From Pseudomonas sp. ICMP22404 (lineage in GTDB: Bacteria; Pseudomonadota; Gammaproteobacteria; Pseudomonadales; Pseudomonadaceae), in NCBI RefSeq assembly GCF_006227205.1, contig NZ_VCNG01000009.1, forward strand, positions 62,001 to 126,000: 64,000 nucleotides of DNA, written 5' to 3'. Position 1 is the first letter of the stretch, and every line of letters starts with the position of its first letter. The notes beneath the pieces were generated by a model that was not told where the DNA came from, did no database searches, and was given only the letters and a program-made list of their open reading frames with translations. This document shows positions 1-8,956 of this stretch, in pieces. The position numbers and the translations under genes are program-made.

Positions 1-621
1 CCTGATCGAGGCGGACGATGCGATCAGGATGCCGTTGGCCAACTGCTCGCAGGGAATGACGGAGAGGCGAGCGCCCTCGGGTGTCTTGACCTGGCTGTTG
101 AACAGATTGATGGTTTGCTTATCCTGCTTCAGCCCGTCGATCGTGGTGTTCACCACAGCACCGAGCACCGATGCTGCCGGGACACTGGCCTTCACGCCAT
201 CGATGATCCCCTTGACGATATCGCTGATCACGAAGTCCATGTCCACGCGCTGGGAACTCTCGGAGTAGCGGGCATAGCCGTCATCGGCCACGAAACATCC
301 GAGGTCATGCAGGCACCGGATAAATGCGTCGTACCACGCCAAGGTGTTCTTGCCGCCCGGCACTTCAAAGTTGGCCTCCATGATGGCCATGGTCATCAGA
401 TTCTCCATGATCGCCATGTTGGTGAGCGACATGTTGCTGCCGTAGCCTACCAGCGCGTTTCCCAACATCAGCGCGTCCAGATCCCTGGTCGGGCTGTCCA
501 GTAGTGCTGCGGATCGACGCACACGCAGACTGGGAGAAACCAGCGCCTTGCGCCTGTTGATGCGCGCGCCGATCAGCTCAATGCTCTGTTCAATACTCAC
601 TTCACTTTCAAACTGTTCCAT
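1..621 (-). CDS. Unknown protein, paralog of the divergent neighbour; 3' end outside window
   Basis: This gene runs off the left edge, so only the first 207 residues are visible. The ATG at 619-621 follows an AAGGAAG ribosome site. I see no signal peptide or membrane segment and do not recognise the family. Residues 95-114 (AWYDAFIRCL then HDLGCFVADD) resemble residues 53-72 of the divergent gene at 837-1499 (GWFEEYVRTL then NFLGWSLYDD). A second block, IDGLKQDK at 161 and VIP at 188, parallels IDTLDALKAD at 107 and IIP at 135 there. The two are therefore probably diverged paralogs. Its place beside a giant toxin-like gene suggests an accessory role, but that is inference only. Confidence 0.75.
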   Translation of the reverse strand, partial: MEQFESEVSIEQSIELIGARINRRKALVSPSLRVRRSAALLDSPTRDLDALMLGNALVGYGSNMSLTNMAIMENLMTMAIMEANFEVPGGKNTLAWYDAFIRCLHDLGCFVADDGYARYSESSQRVDMDFVISDIVKGIIDGVKASVPAASVLGAVVNTTIDGLKQDKQTINLFNSQVKTPEGARLSVIPCEQLANGILIASSASIR

Positions 622-836
622 ATAACTTCCTTGGTTATGTAATGACCGCTCCTGCGGACAAGCTGCAATCTAATTTACCCTTTAGTAAAACTGCAACTTC
701 AGGCCCATTACAACATATGTAGCCTTCCTGGCCTCGGCCTCCCAACAACATTCTGATTTAAATCAACTCATTTACTTACTTGAATCCACCGACCACCATT
801 GTATTTATAAAAGACAACTTCTACGGAGACTCACCC

Positions 837-1499
837 ATGAACAACCCATCGCTGACCGGCCTGGTCACAGGTCCTAACCTGCTCTCCTATATCGAGACAC
901 TTTCCCTGCAGGATCACAACGACATCGCGGACTGCAATAACATTGCCACCCGCTCAGCCGACCTTGGTCATCACCGCTATACCGATTCGAAAGGCTGGTT
1001 CGAAGAGTATGTACGCACGTTGAATTTCCTCGGCTGGTCGCTGTATGACGACACCATCTTCACCCGTACCCGGCACCTCGTCTCCGGCTCGGTGGCGGAC
1101 TTCCTGGTTCAGGGCGCCCAGGCCATGAAGGATTCACGGCAGGCGAACGCAATGATCGATACCCTCGATGCCCTGAAAGCCGATCAGCCGGCGATGCTGT
1201 CCTTCGACAAGGAAACCCGGCACGGCGAAACGTTTCAGATCATCCCGGCCCGCTACGACTCGCGGAACGACGTCCATATCGCCGTCTACAAGCTCGAACT
1301 GAGCGTGGATATAAAAAAACACAACTTTCTATTTTGGGACTGGGAAAAGCGCTCGGCAAAAATCATCCAGCAACAGGCATTCTTCAAACTGGACAGGATT
1401 CATTTGAACAATAAAAGAACCCTCATAAAGAAGAAGCTGGACGAACATCTCATGAGGCGATTCAACTTGAAAAGGAATCGCCCCATGAGCGTTCAATAA
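837..1499 (+). CDS. Unknown 220-residue protein, paralog of the gene at 1-621
   Basis: I chose the ATG at 837 because GGAG lies a few bases upstream. An in-frame ATG at 780 would add 19 residues but has no clear ribosome site. The product has no signal peptide or obvious membrane segment. Its last third is rich in Lys, Phe and Trp and its codons are richer in A+T than in neighbouring genes, which hints at transfer. It shares two motif blocks with the divergent gene at 1-621. Its stop is 27 bp from the stop of the convergent toxin-like gene. The family is not recognised. Possible roles (immunity, secretion helper, co-delivered protein) are guesses. Confidence 0.75.
   Translation: MNNPSLTGLVTGPNLLSYIETLSLQDHNDIADCNNIATRSADLGHHRYTDSKGWFEEYVRTLNFLGWSLYDDTIFTRTRHLVSGSVADFLVQGAQAMKDSRQANAMIDTLDALKADQPAMLSFDKETRHGETFQIIPARYDSRNDVHIAVYKLELSVDIKKHNFLFWDWEKRSAKIIQQQAFFKLDRIHLNNKRTLIKKKLDEHLMRRFNLKRNRPMSVQ
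1449..1489. other. 14-bp-stem inverted repeat at a convergent gene end
   Basis: The arms at 1449-1462 (CTCATGAGGCGATT) and 1476-1489 pair at 13 of 14 positions around a 13-nt loop. The repeat lies inside the last codons of the gene at 837-1499 and just beyond the stop of the toxin-like gene. No T-run follows on either strand, so an mRNA 3'-end structure is more likely than a classical terminator. Confidence 0.5.
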
Positions 1500-1526
1500 T
1501 CGGCTCCGCTTTATTGAGCGACCTGA

Positions 1527-4500
1527 TTAATCCACCGCATTACTTTCCAACTTCTTCGAAACGCTCAGCAGATCTTTCAGCAAGATGCTATTGCGGGGAT
1601 TCGGCTGGGCGTCCAAGCGCCGTATCAACTTTGAAACGGCATAACGTCGATGCCCCTCGAAACTGAGCAAGACCTCACCCCGCAAGTTGATATCGCTGGC
1701 ATACACCTCACGAATAATCACACTGTGTCCACTATCAGGATCAATGATCACCAAGTGCTCATCGACAATGCTCAGCAACAACCGGTCTGGGTCATCCAGC
1801 TCCCAGATCAACTTGCCAGGTTCTGCAGACACGCCGTCCAGGGAGGGCCGGCAGTTGAGGACGACCGATTCGAGCCTCAACCAGGCCGCCTTCGTCAGCC
1901 GGTAACTCACGCTTCCCTGCCCCAGGCACAGGACCAAGGTCGTGACATCGTCCGGTAGCAGATCGTCGATCTTCATCTTTTCCCCGCCGACAACCAGTAC
2001 CTCGCCATCACGCCGGACGTAACCGAGGGGCCCCGCCTCTACCATGGCCGGGTAGCTCAACAACTTGCCATTACTGTGCTCATGAAGCAGCACGTTGTCC
2101 TGCCGCTGGGTCCCCAGTAAATCGAAGGCCCCTGGAACCTCGGTCCTGGGCACCCGAATCAAGCGCTTACGCTCAGTGACGAACCATTGCAGGTCGCCAG
2201 GATCCTCCACAGTCAGCAACGCGTTACGAAACGGCTGGTTCGCCAATTGCTCGAGCATCTCCTGCTTCCGGCCATCCTGGGCAATGACCCACTCACGAGT
2301 CACACCCGTGATCAACGCTGGCTCCCGACTCCGCAACGAAACCACGACACCTTCGGGCGTCACGCCACGCAGTCCGATACCGTCGACCGTCACCTCGACA
2401 AATCGCCAGGGTGCCCATTCACGCTGCGCCTTGGGTAACGCGTCGGCCTGCAACACTTGCGTGCCCAGTCCAAAGACCGACTCAAGCTGCTGCGGATCGA
2501 TGAACGCCTGACGATGGACTTCCCCCTCGGATACATCGAACAGCCAGGCCGCCTCGCCATCCGGAGTGACGCTCAGCAGGCGCATTTCCTTCCCATGCCC
2601 CGGTTCAGCCAGCAGCAGCCTGCTGCCGATGTACCAGGCACACAACGTCGCGTCACCGCTGAAGCTGGTCAGGCCGACAAGGGCCAGACGCTCGGTGTCG
2701 TGTCGTCGGGCCAGCGGCTCCAATGCAGACCACCAATGCGCCCGATTCTTGAACCAGGGCGCGTTCATGCCCCCCAGGCTCAGTTCACCCTGGTCCGTGA
2801 GGGTGTAGAACAACCCATTGGAAGTCAGCACCAGGTAGCCTCCGTCGATGGCGATGATATTTTCCAACTTCTCGTACTGCTTCCACTTGCTCGACCACTG
2901 CCACTTACCGGCCACCAGGGTCCGTCGCCGACGGCACAGTTCCTTTCTGAGCCTGTCGTACACGATGAACACATCGCTGCCGTCCTCCGGCGTGAGCAAC
3001 GTCAGATCCGTCATGTTCTTGATCGAGTCCGGCCAGCCACGCAGATGGTTGTGTTTCGGCGCGGGGCGGATGATCAGTTGGTCACTGCGGCGAACCCAGG
3101 CCATGTCCCGCCACTGCGCGTCGATTTTCCAGCAGACCGACACAAAGGGGGCCGGCTGCCAATCGACGGTGGCGTAAGTCGCCTCATTATCGACATACGG
3201 TGTAGAGGGGTAACCGCTGCCCAGAACCTGGCTCCAGTCGGCCAGTGTTTCGCTGGCACTGAAGACCGATTCCAGCGCCGGCCCTTCCTCCCGAGTCACC
3301 GAACTCAGCAGCAATTGCCCATCATGGATGACATAGACCAGCACATCGCGGGTCTGGTCCGCACGGGTGATTTGCTGTGCGACATGAATCACCCCCTGGG
3401 CGTCGGCCTCGACGCTGCGGATGCTGGTCGCCGCATTCTTTGCGCCCCGTAGCCAATAGCGATGGCTCAACAGTCCAGTGTTCGCATCGACCTGCCAGAT
3501 GATCAGGCCCTCCGGTTCATGGAAATAGGCACTGTCGCCTGCCACCGCCCCCAGCAGTGCGTCATCGGTACCGGGGATCTCGTTACGGATGTACAGGAAA
3601 CGGTCCTCCTTCGCGTCATACCAGGCCGTGACGTAACGGGGCTCGTCGGGCTTCTCGAAGGGAATCAGGTAGCGGTGGACCGGCGTGTAGGGCATCGCCA
3701 GGCGGTGACCTTGCGCCAGGCGCTTGAGGTGTGGCTGCAACGCCTGTCGATCCATGCCCGCAGGCACGTCCTGCTCGATAAGCGTGAGTTTGCGTTCGCT
3801 CAGCTCGACTTGGAACACCTGGTTGCCAGCGATCCGCAGCAGCACGTCATGAAAGCCCGTTCCCGTGAAGCTCACCTGGACGGCGCCCACGAACAGTTTC
3901 GCGTAGCGCTCGATCCGGATATCGCCCTCAGTGGCCCAGGGCGCATCCAGCACCCAACCCGAGCGCTGTCGGTTCAACGACTCGAGTGTGAGGCTCACGC
4001 CGGGATTGAGGCCCACTGCGCAACGCTTGCCCGCGCCTCGGATCCGGTAGCTGACTTTTCCGTGCCACACCGTTGGGAGCACCGGCACCACCAGCGAACG
4101 CTCGGTCTCATCGAGCAACACGTCGATCACGGTTGGCCGGTAATCCGGGAGCATGCGGTACAGGATGTAGTCGCTCGGAAACGAATAGAACGAAAACAGG
4201 AACAGCCATCCACCATCCGCCTTCTTTTTCTCCAGTCGCCGTGCCGTGTCGAACCCGGTGTCATGGCGCAACCCCGCGAATGGCAGCGCCTTGTACTCAT
4301 AGCGGTAACAGGTTCTCGGCACGCAAGGCAGTACGATGGCCTGGCCGGCGGACGGGGTGAACTTGACTCGCTCGGTCAGGCGCAGCTCCCAACGGATATC
4401 GATCGCCCGGTCATAATCGTCATCGAACGTCGGCACGCCGAAATGATCCCGCAACGGATACAGCCTCGGGCTGTCCAGGGCGAGTTCGCCGCGGACCAGA

Positions 4501-7500
4501 TCCAACGTGCCGACAATCAGTGACGGACGTGGCAACCAGGCGTCGCTGCGAGCGTCAAACCGGTAGGCCTGGAGATGGGCCTTGGTCAGTTCGTCGAAGA
4601 ACAGCCCGACCTGCCTGGCCTCTTCGGCAATGGCGGCGAACCCCTGGGCCACGGCCGTCACCCCTACCGCCAAGCCGCCCAGGATCACGGCAGCCCCGCC
4701 AAGAAACGCTCCGGCAGTGGTGGCGCCGACCGTGAGCGCTCCCGCCGACAACATCAGCCCGGCCGAATCGAAAGCCAGTTGAGTGCCGAACCGGGTACGT
4801 TCGATCTCATTGGACGCGGTCAACAACTGATAGATATCGAACCCGACATTCGCCAGTTGCAGCACGCCTCCGGTCGCCTCGCTCACGCTGGAACCCACCG
4901 CCGCCTTGACCACTGGCGCAACCGTGCGGGCAATCAACTTCTCTTCCGCCAACGCCTGCCGGACCAGGCCTACCAAGCCTGCCACATCGGTTACGTTGCC
5001 ATGCACCAGTTGTGCGTAATTGACATAGACATGCAGCCGCACCGCCAGGGACAGAGGACGGTCCGGCCCTTCCCGCTCAGTCAACGCGGACATCAGCGCC
5101 TGTATGCTGAAACCGGCATTGAGGGTGTGAACGCTGCCCACTTCGGCAGGCTCGCTCGGGACCAAGGGTTTGTTGGCCAAGGCCAGAAAACGCTCCGAGA
5201 GGTAGTTCTTGATTCGCAGGAGTCGATGGTCGTCGGACATGACCCGCACCAGTTGCCCGGGTTTTTTCGGATCGATCAGGTTGATCCGATACGACCCGTC
5301 CGAGGTGATTTCCAGGGTTTCGAACAACGGCACAAGTTGCGGCGCCAATTGGTTCTGCTGCCGGAGTTGGGTCGTGACCTCCGCAATGCGTTGTCCCCAC
5401 CAGTGACCATCCAGGGCCAACAGACTGCTGCCGAGTCGAGAATTGTTCATGAGCGATTGCCCGCGGGCACTGGCCCAGCGCTGGCTGACTGGGGGTTGCG
5501 AATGTCCAGGCAAGGCACCCGGTTGCAGCAGTTCCGAGACCCGGATCGAACCGGGCAATGAGGCTTTCGAAACGCGCTCACCGTCCAGCTCGATCAGCTC
5601 GAACGTCGGACGGGCCGCCTCCCCATACGCCGCATAGTGAACGGCCATTTCCTGCTGGATAAAGAACCGCTCCAGCGCCTGCCTGAATCGAGTGGCATGC
5701 TCGAACTCGAAGACGCCGAAATTCGGATCGTAGAAGTGATAGGTGCTGCACTCACCGTCGAAGGTCCTGGCCACCAGCATGGCGTGGTTGTCGGAATTGA
5801 GCATCAACGTGCCGGTGGTTGTCCTGGCTTGCAGCGTCTCTACGACCCGCTTCAGATCCGAGCGCCCCAAGGCATTGCCGACGTCACTGAGCTGCACTTC
5901 ACGCAACGCTTCCACACCTTGCAGAAACGTCACGCAATCGCCTGCCTCAGGCTCGATGGCACCCAGGTAGAAGCGTTCGCGCAGGGTGTTGACCGCCGCC
6001 TTCCCCGATGTCATGGCCGCCGCCATGACCAGGGCCAGTGGATAACAGCGCCCACCCACCCTGTCACCTTCGCCCTGAAGCAGCAAATCCTGGGGGACAA
6101 GCTTGATCGTGTCGGCCTCGAAGCCGTCCAGGACAGTCGCCAGGCGCTCGGTGATCCGGTCACGGTACTCAAGCTTCGCCACCTGCTGGATCCGGGCAAC
6201 GTGCCGCCCCCACTGGCGCAGTGTCAGGGGCTGCTCCAGCGCCTGCTTCTTCAAGCCCAGGGCGGTTTCGGAATGCCCGGGCGGCTCACCGCTCGGGTCG
6301 GCCAACCCGGCCTGGAAAGCCGGCGCCTGAAGCTTGAACAGGACACGCTCGATCGTCGCGTAGTTGCCCGCGATGCCGCGCTCGTCGAGGTTGTTGGCCA
6401 GGTTGTCCAATTGTGGGCGAGCCGCCTCGAAGCTGCGGTTATCCAGCGCCTGCGCGCCGATCAACGCCCCTACCAGCAGGCGTTGCAACGGGCTCAGTTG
6501 AGCCACTTCGAAACTGCCCTTGGCCAGACGGCCCAACAGTTCAGCGATAGACAAGCGCTGGGTCTGCGCATCGCTCAAGGAGGCCGGGGGCAGCAACTTC
6601 GCGCTCTGGTCGCGGATCGACTGGCGCTCTGCAAAACTCAACACGATGGCCTTATCGAAAGTCACCACGCCGGTATGACTGCGATTCATCGTGCTCATGA
6701 AGGTGTCGCCCAGCTCATCAGCCAGACGCTGCAGCAGCTCGGTGGATAACACATGACGCCCTTCCAGCAGCGGCCAGCCTTCGTCGAACTGCAGCGAGCG
6801 GTACTTGAGCAGCTCTGCCATGTCACCGGCATAACGGGCCTTGAAGCGGCCTTCCTTCCAGCGCTTTTTCTCGTTGTCGAGCCACTGGGTGGTGTCACTT
6901 TCGTTCTCTTTCCAGGAATGGTCCTGCTCTTCCTCGGTGGCCAGGTTAACGCTGGTGACCGCCGGGATGGCGGCTTCCGCTCGCCACCGTTCAGCCGTTC
7001 GAGGCGTGAAATGCGCCCTCAGGTGGGCCGCCATGCCCTCGAGCATGGCGCCAGGTCCGGTCAGGTAGATCGTCACTTCGCTCTGGGGGCGGATTCCATC
7101 GCTGTAGTAGGTGGCGGCAGCCTGAACCAGCAAAGACGTGGTCATTTCCACTTCCGGTGGCAACTCATGCAAAGCACCAAACACCTGGGTCGCCGCCTGC
7201 TTTGCAACATGAGCCATGGCGTCGACATCGGTAAAGGCGACGTTCTGCTCATCGGCCAGGCGGGCAGTGGCATCGACGATTTCATAGTTGAGCCTGAAAC
7301 GATCGAGCACGGCCTTGAGCATCGCCGACCCCGGGTGGGCCATCAGAAATGCGTTGCTCAGCGAGTTCCGTACCACAACGGCGCGCAGCTCGTATGGGCG
7401 AGCCAAGCGCTCCACCGGCATGCGAAAAACGCGCTCCAACTCGGGTTTGCTGTCCGCGAAGCTCTTGAGAGCCTCACGACTTTCCAATGGAATCTGCTCC

Positions 7501-8588
7501 AGGTAGTCCATGTACTGGTTGCGCAAGGCCTGGCGACCCGGCATCCAGTCGGGATTGCGATCAAGCAGCAGCTGCAGCGTGCCCAGAAGCGCATCGGTCT
7601 TGAACCCGCGAATATCGACTGACCCCAGTTTCTCCAGCAAGGGTGGCAGACAGTCGACGTCGGCATATCGGCCGCCCTCCATGAGCAGCGCCTCGGCGCG
7701 CACGACATCGGAGGCTGAGGCAAAATTGCCACGCAGGCTGATCTCGCGTTCGTAGATATCCTTCAGTTGAAGCCCTTCACCCCGGGCCAGATCACGCAGC
7801 GCCAAGTTCCCTTCGGCCAATGCCTGGAGGCTGCGCCGGTTATCGGCCTTCAGGGTATCGAGTCGCGCCTTGTCCTGGCCATAAGCTCGAACCAGCAGGT
7901 CCACTCTCGCAGCATCGGCACTGCCGCCGTTTTCCACCGCCTTCTTGATATGGGCATACATCTGTTGCTTGAGGACGATGGCACGTTCTTCATAAAGGTC
8001 ACCCAATTCAGATGCATCGGTACTGCCCTTCCCACCGTTGGACATGGCATCCGCCTTGGCGGCTTCGACAATAATCCGGTTGGTTTCATAGGCCAGCAGT
8101 GCATCACTGTCATACCAAAGATAAAGTTGATGGTCGGCAGCGCCCATCACGTGCTTCCAGATATTGATGTAGTCGCGCTGAATACTGCCAATACCTCCGC
8201 CGAGCCAGGCAAAGTGCAATTTTTTCGGTACTTCCGTGGCCGCTACTTTCAATTGATCGAGACTGTTTTGCAGGCGCGCTTCAAAATCCTCTACCTGGTT
8301 TTGAATGTGCGCCAGATCCCCAGCAATGGAGCCGCCAGTTGGCGTCAGTTCTGCCGCACGGCGCCGACGACTGCCCTGCAATACCGTCAACGCCTGCTTG
8401 AGCAGCCCCAGCGGTTCCAACAGGTATGATGCATCCTGCACGGCGATACAGCCGGAGTAATATCGGAGCACCGCATCATATTGATCATCGCCCTTGTAGG
8501 GCGCTAACGCCTGTTCAAGATCCTTTAGTTTCAGTACACCCTTGAAATCGACATAACCCGCCGTCGATGAAAACCCGCTCTCACTCAT
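1527..8588 (-). CDS. Large toxin-like protein: TcdA/TcdB glycosyltransferase + C58 cysteine protease + TcdA/TcdB pore domain
   Basis: This 2353-residue protein resembles lymphostatin (LifA/Efa1) and large clostridial toxins. The GT44 glycosyltransferase region starts near residue 121 (PKKLHFAWLGG, conserved Trp about 128). It carries the metal-binding DXD as YADVDCLPP, with Asp310 and Asp312. A YopT/C58-like triad follows: Cys848 in GGRCYPLA, His935 in DNHAML and Asp954 in FYDPNFG. Residues about 1271-1324 form a long Ala/Gly-rich hydrophobic stretch inside a TcdA/TcdB pore-like region. The remaining ~1000 residues show beta-rich repeats but no CROP-type repeats. There is no signal peptide. 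Family knowledge implies sugar transfer onto a host protein, with the protease acting on itself or a target. I chose ATG 8588 because GGAAG lies 7 nt upstream; a TTG at 8744 would add 52 residues without a ribosome site. The host target is unknown. Confidence 0.88.
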   Translation of the reverse strand: MSESGFSSTAGYVDFKGVLKLKDLEQALAPYKGDDQYDAVLRYYSGCIAVQDASYLLEPLGLLKQALTVLQGSRRRRAAELTPTGGSIAGDLAHIQNQVEDFEARLQNSLDQLKVAATEVPKKLHFAWLGGGIGSIQRDYINIWKHVMGAADHQLYLWYDSDALLAYETNRIIVEAAKADAMSNGGKGSTDASELGDLYEERAIVLKQQMYAHIKKAVENGGSADAARVDLLVRAYGQDKARLDTLKADNRRSLQALAEGNLALRDLARGEGLQLKDIYEREISLRGNFASASDVVRAEALLMEGGRYADVDCLPPLLEKLGSVDIRGFKTDALLGTLQLLLDRNPDWMPGRQALRNQYMDYLEQIPLESREALKSFADSKPELERVFRMPVERLARPYELRAVVVRNSLSNAFLMAHPGSAMLKAVLDRFRLNYEIVDATARLADEQNVAFTDVDAMAHVAKQAATQVFGALHELPPEVEMTTSLLVQAAATYYSDGIRPQSEVTIYLTGPGAMLEGMAAHLRAHFTPRTAERWRAEAAIPAVTSVNLATEEEQDHSWKENESDTTQWLDNEKKRWKEGRFKARYAGDMAELLKYRSLQFDEGWPLLEGRHVLSTELLQRLADELGDTFMSTMNRSHTGVVTFDKAIVLSFAERQSIRDQSAKLLPPASLSDAQTQRLSIAELLGRLAKGSFEVAQLSPLQRLLVGALIGAQALDNRSFEAARPQLDNLANNLDERGIAGNYATIERVLFKLQAPAFQAGLADPSGEPPGHSETALGLKKQALEQPLTLRQWGRHVARIQQVAKLEYRDRITERLATVLDGFEADTIKLVPQDLLLQGEGDRVGGRCYPLALVMAAAMTSGKAAVNTLRERFYLGAIEPEAGDCVTFLQGVEALREVQLSDVGNALGRSDLKRVVETLQARTTTGTLMLNSDNHAMLVARTFDGECSTYHFYDPNFGVFEFEHATRFRQALERFFIQQEMAVHYAAYGEAARPTFELIELDGERVSKASLPGSIRVSELLQPGALPGHSQPPVSQRWASARGQSLMNNSRLGSSLLALDGHWWGQRIAEVTTQLRQQNQLAPQLVPLFETLEITSDGSYRINLIDPKKPGQLVRVMSDDHRLLRIKNYLSERFLALANKPLVPSEPAEVGSVHTLNAGFSIQALMSALTEREGPDRPLSLAVRLHVYVNYAQLVHGNVTDVAGLVGLVRQALAEEKLIARTVAPVVKAAVGSSVSEATGGVLQLANVGFDIYQLLTASNEIERTRFGTQLAFDSAGLMLSAGALTVGATTAGAFLGGAAVILGGLAVGVTAVAQGFAAIAEEARQVGLFFDELTKAHLQAYRFDARSDAWLPRPSLIVGTLDLVRGELALDSPRLYPLRDHFGVPTFDDDYDRAIDIRWELRLTERVKFTPSAGQAIVLPCVPRTCYRYEYKALPFAGLRHDTGFDTARRLEKKKADGGWLFLFSFYSFPSDYILYRMLPDYRPTVIDVLLDETERSLVVPVLPTVWHGKVSYRIRGAGKRCAVGLNPGVSLTLESLNRQRSGWVLDAPWATEGDIRIERYAKLFVGAVQVSFTGTGFHDVLLRIAGNQVFQVELSERKLTLIEQDVPAGMDRQALQPHLKRLAQGHRLAMPYTPVHRYLIPFEKPDEPRYVTAWYDAKEDRFLYIRNEIPGTDDALLGAVAGDSAYFHEPEGLIIWQVDANTGLLSHRYWLRGAKNAATSIRSVEADAQGVIHVAQQITRADQTRDVLVYVIHDGQLLLSSVTREEGPALESVFSASETLADWSQVLGSGYPSTPYVDNEATYATVDWQPAPFVSVCWKIDAQWRDMAWVRRSDQLIIRPAPKHNHLRGWPDSIKNMTDLTLLTPEDGSDVFIVYDRLRKELCRRRRTLVAGKWQWSSKWKQYEKLENIIAIDGGYLVLTSNGLFYTLTDQGELSLGGMNAPWFKNRAHWWSALEPLARRHDTERLALVGLTSFSGDATLCAWYIGSRLLLAEPGHGKEMRLLSVTPDGEAAWLFDVSEGEVHRQAFIDPQQLESVFGLGTQVLQADALPKAQREWAPWRFVEVTVDGIGLRGVTPEGVVVSLRSREPALITGVTREWVIAQDGRKQEMLEQLANQPFRNALLTVEDPGDLQWFVTERKRLIRVPRTEVPGAFDLLGTQRQDNVLLHEHSNGKLLSYPAMVEAGPLGYVRRDGEVLVVGGEKMKIDDLLPDDVTTLVLCLGQGSVSYRLTKAAWLRLESVVLNCRPSLDGVSAEPGKLIWELDDPDRLLLSIVDEHLVIIDPDSGHSVIIREVYASDINLRGEVLLSFEGHRRYAVSKLIRRLDAQPNPRNSILLKDLLSVSKKLESNAVD

Positions 8589-8956
8589 AACAACACTTCC
8601 ATTTATCATATATGAATAGCCGAAGCCATTTTCAGGCAACGACAGCCCACCCGTGCATCCAGGCACCTGGGCATTAAACTTTAAAGAATGCAACGCTCTC
8701 GATAAGCGCGAATAAAAGTAACCTAGCACCCGGTTACGGCTCAACTAATAAGCAATCCAATAAATTTCCAAATAAAAACAAACTTCATGTTACAGGCGCA
8801 GCATACCTGCAACTTGAGAGCAAAGACCGGCCATATATAACCAAAGACCATCAGCAACTAGTGGCCTGTACGGTTAATTTGAGTAAACGAATTAGCCACA
8901 CAGGCTACTAGCAGTTTCGAGAAACGACGGCAGCCCGAGCGGACTGCCGGGTTGTA
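8589..8956. other. Gene-free gap between toxin-like gene and cobJ
   Basis: This 368-bp A+T-rich stretch presumably holds the promoter of the toxin-like gene. I could not fix -35/-10 boxes with confidence. Its right end carries the cobJ hairpin. No ORF or RNA gene was recognised in it. Confidence 0.5.
8921..8949 (-). terminator. Probable terminator of the cobGHIJ operon
   Basis: A stem CGGCAG/CTGCCG (8928-8933 with 8944-8949), extended by partial pairing in the loop, sits just past the cobJ stop. Read on the minus strand it is followed by TCGTTTC, a weak T tract. Confidence 0.5.

Noticed and set aside
2457..6749. Several long plus-strand frames (up to 370 codons) opposite the toxin-like gene
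   Set aside because: They mirror codon bias of the real minus-strand gene, lack ribosome sites and show no domain; the minus-strand frame has clear motifs.
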